Part shown: one piece after another, positions 25,262-33,799 of the stretch
Position numbering within the stretch: position 1 is the stretch's first letter
Layout of the letters: each line of letters starts with the position of its first letter
Origin: Motilimonas eburnea
Lineage (GTDB): Bacteria > Pseudomonadota > Gammaproteobacteria > Enterobacterales > CBDFNC01
Length of the DNA stretch: 64,000 nt
Assembly (NCBI RefSeq): GCF_021295345.1
Contig: NZ_JAIMJB010000003.1
Coordinates: forward strand, 124,001-188,000
Direction: 5' to 3'
Notes under the pieces: generated by a model
Database searches by the model: none
Seen by the model: only the letters and a program-made list of their open reading frames with translations
What the model was told of the DNA's origin: nothing
Program-made: the position numbers and the translations under genes

Positions 25262-27193
25262 TCAAGCCACCAGATCTGAGTGTTCTTCCAAGGCGGCGGG
25301 CTCAAAATCCAATAGGTTACGCTTGTCAAAATAATGGGCCAACATCAAGGCAAGCACGCATATCCCTAGCCCCAGTACTTTAGGCACAGGTAACAAGATT
25401 AAGGTCGCAAACAAGGCTGCCAACACCGGAAGATAAACCCATCTCGCTTGCAGTGATTGTTTGGTCGACATGGTTCGCGCGCGTAGCGAGGTGGAATACA
25501 GCATGCGGATTTGTCGGTTTTTATGAATGGATATCCCAGCGTTAAATGATTTTGAATTAATCATGGCGATGGTGACATGGTATTCGTTGCCATTAGCCAC
25601 AAAGCGATCACCCACACTGCTTTTTAGTGAAAATCCTTTAGCCTGACGCACGCCGTTTAGCCACACTTCGTGATAGCCCAGTACGTTGTACTTGATCTGT
25701 ATCTCGTCCTCATCACAGCAAAAGGTGAAGCTGTTAGTCATCACAAAATGGCGTGGGCGATAATTTTGCAACGGGACCTGATTGATAATATCAAGCATAT
25801 TGCGGCTCTCACTGGCCTTATTCGCAGAGGATGATTCGGCCTGATTAGACTCAGCGTTGCCGCTTTCAACACAGGCCTGCTCGGGTTGAATTGAGTCAAC
25901 AACGGGCTTAACGTCTATGCTGATCCTCACCGTATCGGGTAAATCCGCCAATAGCTGCTCAAGGATGGCCGAAACCTTGGTTGGCCAGCTTTCAATGTCG
26001 GGCAGCATCACAGGATCAAATGGATAAATGCCGATAAAAAACGGCTTATCGTCTCCTCCCATGCGATCCATAAAGACTTCACCGGCAATCACTTTATCGC
26101 CTTCTTCCAGATCATATTCCCGCGCCAATATTGGGCATAAAGGGGGCAATAAGGCCTCGCGAATCGCCCACTTTTTCAGGGTATCAAGCGCCTTGGCTTC
26201 CTCGGGCGAATTGGCCGCCAACCCGTCGATGCGAATAAAGAAATCGGCCAGGGTATAAGCGCTCGCCAGCGGCGCTTCACCTGTTAACTGCGCAGCAAAA
26301 CTGGCAAGGGGTGGCAGCTCAGATCTGGGGGCACATTCCCCCTTAAACATCCACAGTGGAATATAGTCACTTTCCACCTCGGGTAAGATGCCAAATCTGT
26401 GATAGCAATAAGACGCGATGGCGGTAATCGGCAAGGATATCCACCCCTCGGGATCAAAATGGTCCATTTCGCTGCGGGTGAACCACGCCTTATGGGCGTC
26501 TAACGCCTTAATCAGTGCACCTTGATAAGCTGTTTCGCGCTCTGTGCTAAGTACAACCCCTAATAACTCGGCAACGGGTAAATAGAGTTGATAGGCGTAA
26601 TTAGCGCAATATTCATCGTCAAAATACTCCGGCGCTGAATAGGTAATGGTATCGCCAAGAAGCTGTGCCAGATCGGCTCCCTGCGTAAAGATGCCCTTTA
26701 GTAAGCGCATCATGGCACAGTCAAAATCATGTGGCCCCACAACTCCACTTTGCTTAGCAAAAACACCTTCGTCTAAGCGGTGTAAAACCGCAAGCCGCTC
26801 GCTGTCGTGCAGTATCATGGCGATGGCATAAGCCCTCAGCCAAGTGCTAAACGAAGTGTTATCATCACTTTGCGCTTCGCCGGTATAGGTTTTATGCTCT
26901 AACGTGAGGGTCACCGGTTGGCCAACATGAACAGCCATGCAAATCGGGTTGTAATACATTTGCCCTAGATTAATTAAGGCACGCTGGCGCATGGCCTGCG
27001 GCGCGTCCAATAATTGGCTGTAACCAAGTAGCATTTGAATGCCCATAGTACTAGACAACATTGAGCCTTGAGTCGAGTAAGATTGATAAGCTTGATTCCA
27101 CTTTTCGATCATCTCATTTAACTTTTTTGTCTTATCAACCTGCTGGCCTCTTTTGGCCATCAACTCAAAATAATGATGCGGATATACTGCCAT
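25262..27193 (-). CDS. Imm49-like protein fused to a beta domain and C-terminal membrane helices
   Basis: The 643-residue protein has an N-terminal helical region of about 280 residues similar to the Imm49 family (for example YQGALIKALDAHKAWFTRSE and the paired W-[LA]-R-A-Y-A segment). A middle region of unknown type follows. Near residues 495-560 there is a small beta-rich domain with GYHEVWLNGVRQAKGFSLKS and GDRFVANGNEYHV, and two membrane helices follow at about 590-630. This is much longer than a plain Imm49 protein of about 200-250 residues. The ribosome site gaagg lies seven bases before the ATG. The role is probably protection from a toxin, but this is inference. Confidence 0.65.
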   Translation of the reverse strand: MAVYPHHYFELMAKRGQQVDKTKKLNEMIEKWNQAYQSYSTQGSMLSSTMGIQMLLGYSQLLDAPQAMRQRALINLGQMYYNPICMAVHVGQPVTLTLEHKTYTGEAQSDDNTSFSTWLRAYAIAMILHDSERLAVLHRLDEGVFAKQSGVVGPHDFDCAMMRLLKGIFTQGADLAQLLGDTITYSAPEYFDDEYCANYAYQLYLPVAELLGVVLSTERETAYQGALIKALDAHKAWFTRSEMDHFDPEGWISLPITAIASYCYHRFGILPEVESDYIPLWMFKGECAPRSELPPLASFAAQLTGEAPLASAYTLADFFIRIDGLAANSPEEAKALDTLKKWAIREALLPPLCPILAREYDLEEGDKVIAGEVFMDRMGGDDKPFFIGIYPFDPVMLPDIESWPTKVSAILEQLLADLPDTVRISIDVKPVVDSIQPEQACVESGNAESNQAESSSANKASESRNMLDIINQVPLQNYRPRHFVMTNSFTFCCDEDEIQIKYNVLGYHEVWLNGVRQAKGFSLKSSVGDRFVANGNEYHVTIAMINSKSFNAGISIHKNRQIRMLYSTSLRARTMSTKQSLQARWVYLPVLAALFATLILLPVPKVLGLGICVLALMLAHYFDKRNLLDFEPAALEEHSDLVA

Positions 27194-27718
27194 TTGATTA
27201 CCTTCCCAACTTATACCACAAGGCCTTGTCGCCCTGCCGAGGAATACGTCATCGCCCTAAATCAGCGGCGCTAAAAATGCCCCTATTATACTGAGGTTTG
27301 CAGGGTTTGCTTTGAGGAAAAAATGATACCGCTCGAAGAAATGACTTAAATCCCACCTGAAGGCGAAAAGGTTGCCCAAACGGGATAGCCATGAATTTTG
27401 TGATACACATCACGTTAACGCTGTTTTTTTATGTTGCGCGATTTATCGTCACAACGGCGCCATGACGAAGGCAAAATTCAAGAAAAATAAATAGGTGTTT
27501 CAATGGCTAGCACGACTTATCTAGGTTAATGGATGACATCTTCTAGCGAGTTAACACCGCCCTTAATATTCCCTAAGTAGCGATAGTCGGTGAATGAAAC
27601 CGATGAGCTGCCTTGCCCTTGATGATATGTTGACTAATATTTACATCGAAACTAGATGATTTAAATGTCACTAGTGGCAAATGGAATGTTTCCATCACTT
27701 CAGACTAAGGAATATACG
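27194..27718. other. 525-base intergenic region before the C58 operon, with a CRP-like site
   Basis: No gene is seen. The region separates the divergent Imm49-like gene and the three-gene operon. It holds a good CRP-like site at 27399-27414, a run of seven T at about 27424-27430, and a weak promoter-like pair (ttgact at 27630, 17-base spacer, tagatg). The length suggests complex regulation or a lost gene. Confidence 0.5.
27399..27414. promoter_or_regulatory. CRP-like binding site
   Basis: The sequence tgtgatacacatcacg matches the cAMP-CRP consensus tgtga-n6-tcaca at nine of ten core positions. It is 305 bases before the operon start at 27719 and 205 bases before the divergent Imm49-like gene, so either promoter could be the target. 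Confidence 0.6.
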
Positions 27719-28387
27719 ATGAATCAGCCAGCACAAATCAACTCTATCAGCCAACTTGAAACGGTTAACCTTTCTGAGCTGCAAAGCGCAAAACCGGTAG
27801 CAAGATCTAAACCGCGGACGGCCGCGAAAGGCGAGGCAACAAATGGTGTTGCCGTTAATGCTTATGGTCAAGGCCAATGTTCAGGCGTCACCTACACCGT
27901 GCCTGCACATGGACAAATTGAAGTTGAATTTGAAATTAAAATGCAATGTATTACTCCTGAAGGTATTGAGTCTATGAACAAGCTCATCAGAGGTATGCTA
28001 GATGCATCAAAACAGCACGAATATGATGAGCTATCCAAAAAAAGCATCAGTGGCGGTATCAGCTTTTTACCTTTCTTCGGCTCAGCAAAAGCATCCTATG
28101 AAGATACAAAACACACCATGGATAAATGGGGTCTGAGTGAAAAAAACCAAGAAGAAATTGTCACCAAGATGCTCGCCCTTGCGAATGAAATGAACACCTT
28201 TAAGTACAAAGGGACCGTGTATAACAAAGATTACGATTACGACGTAACAGGCAATATGTTTGCCATCGTCATGGATTGTGAAATCAAAAAAGAAGAGCAA
28301 TCATCACAGCAACGTTACATTGGTCCAGACGCACATTTAACAACCAATGAAGGTGAAACCTTACCAGCCGTTGGCAAGCTTTACTAA
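27719..28387 (+). CDS. Unknown protein, first of two paralogs in the C58 operon
   Basis: The 222-residue protein belongs to no family that I recognise. It has a disordered N-terminal part of about 45 residues and then a core shared with the next gene: YGQGQCSGVTYTVPAHGQIE, a Cys-containing QCIT, the hydrophobic segment SGGISFLPFFGSAKASYED, and the end QQRYIGPDAHLT with VGKLY. No signal peptide is present. I choose the ATG at 27719, which has the ribosome site aagga eight bases before it. The Gly- and Phe-rich segment could touch membranes, which is speculation. It is probably an accessory, carrier or target of the protease gene that follows. Confidence 0.8.
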   Translation: MNQPAQINSISQLETVNLSELQSAKPVARSKPRTAAKGEATNGVAVNAYGQGQCSGVTYTVPAHGQIEVEFEIKMQCITPEGIESMNKLIRGMLDASKQHEYDELSKKSISGGISFLPFFGSAKASYEDTKHTMDKWGLSEKNQEEIVTKMLALANEMNTFKYKGTVYNKDYDYDVTGNMFAIVMDCEIKKEEQSSQQRYIGPDAHLTTNEGETLPAVGKLY

Positions 28388-28405
28388 AACCGTCTCTGCT
28401 AAATA

Positions 28406-28430
28406 CGTTAGGGGCATACAACCCCTAACG
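28406..28430 (+). terminator. Hairpin between the two paralogs of the C58 operon
   Basis: A perfect nine-bp stem (cgttagggg with cccctaacg) with a seven-base loop lies in the 81-base gap after the first paralog. It is not followed by a strong T run, so it may weaken transcription or stabilise the upstream message rather than end it. Confidence 0.5.
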
Positions 28431-28468
28431 CTTACCCTCTTATCCACAACGTCTTAGGGCTCGATACC

Positions 28469-29029
28469 ATGTTAACCCCAAGTAGCGGCACCATTGAGTT
28501 ACTCAGTTATGGTAAAGGAAAGTGTTACGGGGTGACTTGTACCGTTCCCGCCCATGGCGAAATCCAAATTGAGTTTGAGCTGGAATTACAGTGTGTCACG
28601 ACTGAAAACACCCTTTATATGGACAGCTTGGTCTACCAATTACTCGATAATTCAAAGAAAGCAGCATACAAGGCCCTGGCCAGTAAAGAAATTAGTGGCG
28701 GGATCAGCTTTTTACCCTTTTTTGGTACCGCTGCCGCCAGTGCTGAGCAAGTCAAACAAACCATGGACCAGTGGGGGCTAAATCAAGGCGCACAAAATCA
28801 AATTGTGGAAGCCATGTTACAAATGCACACCACATCCAATTCATTTAAGTTTCAAGGCAGCGTCAATAACACCTTGGGACATGAGCCGTTAAATGGGAGC
28901 GTTTGCTTGATATTTATGGAGTGTGAAGTCACCAATGGTACTAACACCCTGCAACAGCGCTACGTAGGGCCCAATTTACATTTAACTATCAATCAGCAAG
29001 CCATCCCTATCATTGGCAAGCTGTACTAA
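28469..29029 (+). CDS. Unknown protein, second of two paralogs in the C58 operon
   Basis: The 186-residue protein aligns with most of the preceding one: YGKGKCYGVTCTVPAHGEIQ, QCVT, KEISGGISFLPFFGTAAASA, MDQWGLNQ, LQQRYVGPNLHLT and IGKLY. It lacks the N-terminal extension of its neighbour. The family is unknown to me and no signal peptide or enzyme motif is visible. The strict conservation of the GGISFLPFFG segment and of two Cys positions suggests that both copies keep a common function. The stop is 15 bases before the C58 protease gene. Confidence 0.8.
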   Translation: MLTPSSGTIELLSYGKGKCYGVTCTVPAHGEIQIEFELELQCVTTENTLYMDSLVYQLLDNSKKAAYKALASKEISGGISFLPFFGTAAASAEQVKQTMDQWGLNQGAQNQIVEAMLQMHTTSNSFKFQGSVNNTLGHEPLNGSVCLIFMECEVTNGTNTLQQRYVGPNLHLTINQQAIPIIGKLY

Positions 29030-29044
29030 TGCAACGAGGTTAAA

Positions 29045-29665
29045 ATGAAAATAGAATACCCTTTCTCACAAAGCCAGCTTATTGATGCCACCGGTTTTCA
29101 GTATCCAGAAGGTGTTTGCCAAGGGCTGGTGGTGCAATGGTTAATCTCCATCAAAAAAAATGATAACAAGCAGTATTGGAAAGATCTCAATGGTAGTTTA
29201 GAAAGCGCCCCAAATGTACCTTTACTCGGCAAAGGCTATGCTCGACAAGCGATAGAACACCAAGGCGATTACGCATACAATTTTAGGGCCCAGCAAAGCG
29301 ACGTTTACAGCTTAATTATGCTCAAAGAAGATAAGCTCACCTTGAACCAAGCCGAAACCATAACCAATCCACATCAGGGTGCCTTTACCCCCATAGGTAA
29401 AACGGCTATCTCAGATTCCGTGCTCGATGCATCGGGGCGATATTCATTACTCACCATCGCCAGTGCAGAAGCCGCACATGCCATCGGCATTCATAGAACA
29501 TATGCTCTTTTTGGCAAAGGCAGTGAGGTGCAACTATTCGACCCTAATGTTGGAGAGTACCACTGCAATGGCAAAGATGAGGTGCAACAATGTTTGAGCC
29601 AATTAGCCACCTTTTACCGAGGCGGATTAAACAGTTACTTTAAGCTTCAAGTGTTTGACAGTTAA
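29045..29665 (+). CDS. C58 (YopT-like) cysteine protease-like protein
   Basis: The 206-residue protein carries the three catalytic elements of YopT-type papain-fold proteases in order: C25 in PEGVCQGLVVQWL, H145 in EAAHAIGIH and D166 in LFDPNVGEYHC. YopT and relatives cut host proteins near their C-termini, and C58 domains also occur in contact-dependent and type VI toxins. This copy is almost only the catalytic domain, with no signal peptide. It is the last gene of a unit with two paralogs and has a good ribosome site (gagg, five bases). An effector or toxin role is inference. Confidence 0.78.
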   Translation: MKIEYPFSQSQLIDATGFQYPEGVCQGLVVQWLISIKKNDNKQYWKDLNGSLESAPNVPLLGKGYARQAIEHQGDYAYNFRAQQSDVYSLIMLKEDKLTLNQAETITNPHQGAFTPIGKTAISDSVLDASGRYSLLTIASAEAAHAIGIHRTYALFGKGSEVQLFDPNVGEYHCNGKDEVQQCLSQLATFYRGGLNSYFKLQVFDS

Positions 29666-29692
29666 CCCCTTTAAACCCCGTTTGCAAATTAA

Positions 29693-29724
29693 CACAGCGC
29701 GGCCCATGTTCAGGCCGCGCTGTG
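29693..29724. terminator. Strong hairpin between the C58 gene and the convergent ABA4-like gene
   Basis: A perfect 12-bp GC-rich stem (cacagcgcggcc with ggccgcgctgtg) with an eight-base loop lies between convergent genes. On the minus strand it is followed by ttaattt. It probably terminates both. Confidence 0.7.
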
Positions 29725-29791
29725 GATTAAAGTGCTAACAAGCTGACTTAACCTCCATTTAGGTTAAAGATAGCGCTGTTCTCAAGGTTGC

Positions 29792-30256
29792 TTAGGGAGT
29801 ACCGCTTAACCTTTGGTGGCCAAATCGGTGTGAGCCCATCCCCGTTAACATAAAGTAAAGCAGTAGCCCAACTGGGCCAACCATAAAGGTGAATGGCAAG
29901 CACAAGTACAATGGCCATTTGGCTCGGTTTGCGCGGGTCACGTCATCAATCATCCAGCGCCCTATAAACAAATCGAACGCCAAAAAATGAACCCAGCCAG
30001 CCGCCAAATTGCCCGGCGAGTCAAATAACAAGCCAACATTTTCCAAACTGTTATAGTTGCCCTGCGGCGCACTGCCCCAATACAGCAGCAGTAACACCAG
30101 GTACAAAATACACAGCACCAAAGGCAAAATCCGACCGCCTAAAAACAACAGGCCGTGGTTGAAATGACTCGCCATCGGCAGCAGGCTTGCGCCTAAGCAG
30201 CCCCAGCCAAGCAGCGCCAAGGTGTTGCTTAAATCAAATGCTAAGTTAGCTGTCAT
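29792..30256 (-). CDS. ABA4-like membrane protein (DUF4281)
   Basis: The 154-residue protein has four predicted membrane helices and the family pattern WVHFLAFDLFIGRWMIDD followed by LPFTFMVGPVGLLLYFML. In plants ABA4 is needed to make neoxanthin, but the bacterial relatives have no firm function. It overlaps the preceding gene by four bases (ATGA), so the two are coupled. Confidence 0.75.
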   Translation of the reverse strand: MTANLAFDLSNTLALLGWGCLGASLLPMASHFNHGLLFLGGRILPLVLCILYLVLLLLYWGSAPQGNYNSLENVGLLFDSPGNLAAGWVHFLAFDLFIGRWMIDDVTRANRAKWPLYLCLPFTFMVGPVGLLLYFMLTGMGSHRFGHQRLSGTP

Positions 30257-30747
30257 GACGGCACCTTTGAGGTTTCATTTGCAATCACCACGGCTTGTTG
30301 GCCGTATTTCACCACCTTACCACCGTGTGCCTTGGCATAACCTTGCGCCTGTTCGAATGAACTAAACCAGTGGCTAAGCCTAGTCACGCTATAGCCTTGC
30401 TCATACAAACCCGATGCCAATGGCGTGGCCATATTAGCCAGCACAGGTCGATACTGCTCCCAGCTAGGGTAACCCGCTTCAATGGCGAGCATTCTTAGCA
30501 CATGCTTGCGTTGGATGTGTTGGCGAGCCTTAAACAGCTCCACCAGCGATTGGTTATAGCAGACACCCGATTGGTACAAACGGCGCAACACGGGCATGGC
30601 ACTGGCCACACTGCCCTGTTTGGCGGCGCGGTGTAATAAACGGCCTTGGTGTAACACGGCGTCAACAGCCGGGGTAGTGTGTTTTTTTCGGTCAACAGCA
30701 GGCTGACCCTTTGAACTTAAATCAAGATTGGATTTTTTATCGCGCAT
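30253..30747 (-). CDS. Unknown cytoplasmic protein coupled to the ABA4-like gene
   Basis: The 164-residue basic protein has no signal peptide. It contains LHRAAKQGSVASAMPVLRRL, which looks like an ankyrin-type helix pair, and RKHVLRMLAIEAGYPSWEQY, a pattern that I have seen in uncharacterised and glyoxalase-related proteins. The last 50 residues could form a small alpha/beta domain of SPOR-like type (VTRLSHWFSSFEQAQGYAKA). No function can be given. It is coupled to the ABA4-like gene by a four-base overlap. Confidence 0.7.
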   Translation of the reverse strand: MRDKKSNLDLSSKGQPAVDRKKHTTPAVDAVLHQGRLLHRAAKQGSVASAMPVLRRLYQSGVCYNQSLVELFKARQHIQRKHVLRMLAIEAGYPSWEQYRPVLANMATPLASGLYEQGYSVTRLSHWFSSFEQAQGYAKAHGGKVVKYGQQAVVIANETSKVPS

Positions 30748-30944
30748 ACAAACTCCATCATCATTAGGCCATTCTCGTTAGGGGCCAAACATAGAGCGTG
30801 CAAATTGATAGATGAAAACAGGTGGAAAACTTTCACGAGGTGGGCGTCCTGTCAGCCCGTGCATAGACTAACAAAGAGGTAAGCAAAATGTAAAATCTAA
30901 TTTTGCCCGATTTCACGCAATGGCGAGCCAGACGGATTAAAAAA

Positions 30945-31703
30945 TCACTCGTTTGGCCGTGATTGACGCTCAAAATAAGCATCAATAATGCGCTGATAGC
31001 GGCCATCTTGTTTCATTTTAACGAGCTCGGCATCAAATTTATCGCGTAGCACACTCAGCTTATTTTGTTTGGAAAAGGCGATAAAGCTCGCCACATTTTC
31101 TAGCTCTGGCCTAAGCTCGGTAATAGCATCGACCCCTGCCATTCGGCTAGCACTGTACAAAGCGCCGTAGCGATGACTTACCAACAGCCTCACTCGCCCC
31201 GACAATAGCAACGCCATCGCCTTATCACCTGAATAGGTCAGGCGAATATTGGGTAATTGCCCAGAAGCCACGGCTTGATCAAAGGTTTTGCCGTAACTCA
31301 CCTTATGGACCGCCGCTATCATGTGCGGGGCTAACTCGGCCAATTGACCCTGATAGGCAACTGGGGTATCTGATTTAGCATAAAGGGCGATCACCTGAGG
31401 CAGCAAAACCTCGCGGCTGTAATCCAAAAAAGTTTCTCTTTCTGGCGTTTTAAACACGGTAAAAATGCCATCGGCTTTGCCCGTTTCAACGTATTTTAAC
31501 GATCTAGCCCAAGGCAGCACCGAGATTTGAATGGGCTGTTCTAAGGCATCGAATACCTCTTGCACAAGATCAACAGCAATGCCTTGCACCTGATTATCGA
31601 CTTGATAAGCATAAGGAGGGTAATTGAGGGTAACCAGCTCTAGCGAGGCGCTATGAGTAAGGGCGCTGAGAAAAAATAGCAAACAAGCCAGTTTGTTCAT
31701 CAT
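30945..31703 (-). CDS. Periplasmic solute-binding protein of family 3 (amino-acid type)
   Basis: The 252-residue protein has a signal peptide (cut after about residue 18, LTHSA) and the two-lobed SBP_bac_3 fold, opening LELVTLNYPPYAYQVDNQVQ followed by GIAVDLVQEVFDAL. The segment LPWARSLKYVETGKADGIF is common in stand-alone Shewanella and Vibrio members. No permease genes are adjacent, so it may be an orphan binding protein or feed a sensor. It stands apart from the neighbouring immunity-type genes. Confidence 0.88.
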   Translation of the reverse strand: MMNKLACLLFFLSALTHSASLELVTLNYPPYAYQVDNQVQGIAVDLVQEVFDALEQPIQISVLPWARSLKYVETGKADGIFTVFKTPERETFLDYSREVLLPQVIALYAKSDTPVAYQGQLAELAPHMIAAVHKVSYGKTFDQAVASGQLPNIRLTYSGDKAMALLLSGRVRLLVSHRYGALYSASRMAGVDAITELRPELENVASFIAFSKQNKLSVLRDKFDAELVKMKQDGRYQRIIDAYFERQSRPNE

Positions 31704-31907
31704 GACTACCCGCGCTCACCTCGCCCTACTCTATGGATAAGCATAGCCGATCCCGAGACAATGATGCGTGAGTATCAAGTTGCCTAAGGTGGCCACTCAC
31801 TTAGGCATGCAGTAAGGATTAAGCCAACGCGTGAGGGTAACAGCAGGCAAGGATGCAGGTGGAAGTATAGGTTGGTGATTAACGCAATCTGCGCCACTTT
31901 CCTTCTG

Positions 31908-32306
31908 TTAGGTTTTCCAGACACTCTCCGCTGAGAGGATTTCTATTTCATCACAAGTGAAACTGATTCTATCGTCTTCATAGTCAAATATCTCAAAATT
32001 GATATTTTCAAGACCATCATCACCACGATAATCAATATCAAACCCCATGATTTGTGTATCACCACTAAATTGATATAAATTTAGGCTGCCCACACCACTA
32101 AATAGAATCAAGCAGCGCACCATTTTACTGTTATAATCTGGCCAAACTTTCCCTCTTGGTTGACAAAGCGCTTGCATGGCTAAATCAGCCCTGAAATTTG
32201 ATGGGTTGGTTGTCAGATTCATTGCTTCTACTATGGCCAAATCTCCTGGTGTCCATGCTTGATTTGTTATCGCTTCAATTTTATCTAACCCTTTAATTTC
32301 ATTCAT
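31908..32306 (-). CDS. Unknown protein of the immunity-gene array
   Basis: The protein of about 132 residues is acidic and has no signal peptide or membrane helix. The middle part (MVRCLILFSGVGSLNLYQFS) and the end (YEDDRISFTCDEIEILS) suggest a beta-rich fold like those of small immunity proteins. I choose the ATG at 32306, with ggag six bases before it, over the frame's first codon at 32321. No family is recognised. Confidence 0.65.
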   Translation of the reverse strand: MNEIKGLDKIEAITNQAWTPGDLAIVEAMNLTTNPSNFRADLAMQALCQPRGKVWPDYNSKMVRCLILFSGVGSLNLYQFSGDTQIMGFDIDYRGDDGLENINFEIFDYEDDRISFTCDEIEILSAESVWKT

Positions 32307-32382
32307 AACCAGCTCCATCAAATAGCAATACCCGCTTAGCTCTGACTTAGCAAATAAAAGCCTAGCCCTGTTTTCAAACGAC

Positions 32383-32799
32383 CTAATTTAACAATGACAA
32401 GGGGCAATAAACAGTAACACCTCCCGATTCTTCTTTGCTCCCATCAGGGTTAAATTTGTATAAGAAAAATAGGTTAACCTCCCCCCCATACGCATAAAGA
32501 GTCAAACGAAAGCCTGACGGTAAATACATATAATAAATTCTACTCTCTCCAGAATTCCTCCTTTTAGCGCTAGGCCCTCTATAGTTCAATAGACACGTGT
32601 AAAAGTCACCCAGCTTTCCATCCTCTAACTCGCCACTCCATTCTTCACTTGTGCTTAATTTATACGGCGTTTCTTCATTAAACCTATCGAGTTCAACTAA
32701 AAAATCATCCGCCGTCCAGAATGAGTAAAAAACCTTAACAAATATAAAAGCACCAACTATCAATGCAATGTTTAACTTTGTTTTTTCTGTTAACTTCAT
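32383..32799 (-). CDS. Membrane-anchored unknown protein, tandem copy 3 of 3
   Basis: The 138-residue protein starts with an uncleaved membrane helix (KLNIALIVGAFIFVKVFYSF) followed by WTADDFLVELDRFN and an outer domain ending VTVYCPLSLLN. Two Cys, one in the YTCLLNYRG segment and one near the end, are conserved in the three copies and could form a disulfide. The family is unknown. The start at 32799 is chosen because agg lies five bases before that ATG and because it agrees with the third paralog. Confidence 0.75.
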   Translation of the reverse strand: MKLTEKTKLNIALIVGAFIFVKVFYSFWTADDFLVELDRFNEETPYKLSTSEEWSGELEDGKLGDFYTCLLNYRGPSAKRRNSGESRIYYMYLPSGFRLTLYAYGGEVNLFFLYKFNPDGSKEESGGVTVYCPLSLLN

Positions 32800-32852
32800 A
32801 AACACCTACATCTACAAACTATTCCTTTCGCCCTACCTTGGTTTGTAACACT

Positions 32853-33272
32853 CTAATTTAGTAATGATAAAGGGCAATTAACAGCAACATGTCCTGATTG
32901 CTCTTCTTTACTGCCATTAGGGTTCAGTTTAAGAATTTTGAATGAGCTAACCTCACCCCCTGATGTATTCAAATTTAAACGAAAATTTGATGGTAAATAC
33001 ACATAAAAAAATATACTGTCACCAGGTTTCCTCCTTATCGAACTAAGACCCCTATAGTTCAATAGACAGGCGTAAAAATCACCAAGCTTTCCATCTTCTA
33101 ACTCTCCATTCCATTCTTCACTTGTGCTAAGTTTATACGGCGTTTCTGCGTTAAACCGATCGAGCTCAACTAAAAAATCATCCGCTGTCCAAAATGTATA
33201 AAAAACTTTAACAAATATAAAAACAATCAATACCAACGCAATATTAAACTTTGTTTTTTCTGTTAACTTCAT
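32853..33272 (-). CDS. Membrane-anchored unknown protein, tandem copy 2 of 3
   Basis: This copy is about as long as its two neighbours and is very similar to them: the N-terminal helix KFNIALVLIVFIFVKVFYTF, then WTADDFLVELDRFNAETPYK, the YACLLNYRG segment and the end VAVNCPLSLLN. The repeat spacing along the DNA is about 470 bases. The copies differ most between residues 80 and 120, as expected if that surface recognises different partners. Confidence 0.75.
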   Translation of the reverse strand: MKLTEKTKFNIALVLIVFIFVKVFYTFWTADDFLVELDRFNAETPYKLSTSEEWNGELEDGKLGDFYACLLNYRGLSSIRRKPGDSIFFYVYLPSNFRLNLNTSGGEVSSFKILKLNPNGSKEEQSGHVAVNCPLSLLN

Positions 33273-33325
33273 AAACACCTACATCTTCAAACTATTCCTT
33301 TCGCCCTTCCTTGGTTTGTAATACT

Positions 33326-33742
33326 CTAATTTAGTAATGACAAAGGGCAATTAACTGCAACACCACCAGATTGTTCTGCTTTACTTCCATCAGAGTTGAA
33401 CTTAAACAAAAATAGTTGATTGACCTCACCTCCAGAAGTATGCAGGGTCAAACGAAATCCTGATGGTAATGACACATATACCGTTTTACTGTCGCCAGGT
33501 TTCCTCTTCACCCAAGCAATATCTCTGTAGTTCAATATACAGGTGTAAAAGTCGCCAAGCTGGCCATCCTCTAACTCGCCACTCCATTGCTCACTCGTAC
33601 TTAATTTATAAGGCGTTTCTGGGTTAAACCTATCGAGTTCAACTAAAAAATCATCCGCTGTCCAGGATGAATAAAAAACATTGGCAAATATAACAATACC
33701 AACTATCAATATAATGTTAAACTTTGTCTTTTCTGTTAACAT
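33326..33742 (-). CDS. Membrane-anchored unknown protein, tandem copy 1 of 3
   Basis: The first gene of the array encodes 138 residues with helix KFNIILIVGIVIFANVFYSS, the WTADDFLVELDRFN block, YTCILNYRD and VAVNCPLSLLN. It starts MLTEKTK while the other two copies start MKLTEKTK. The ectodomain lies outside the membrane if the helix is N-in. A shared role as immunity proteins is possible but not shown. Confidence 0.75.
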   Translation of the reverse strand: MLTEKTKFNIILIVGIVIFANVFYSSWTADDFLVELDRFNPETPYKLSTSEQWSGELEDGQLGDFYTCILNYRDIAWVKRKPGDSKTVYVSLPSGFRLTLHTSGGEVNQLFLFKFNSDGSKAEQSGGVAVNCPLSLLN

Positions 33743-33799
33743 AAAAACCCAAAATTAAAAACAATATATTACCGTGCCCTATTCTTCAGTCCTGCACTC

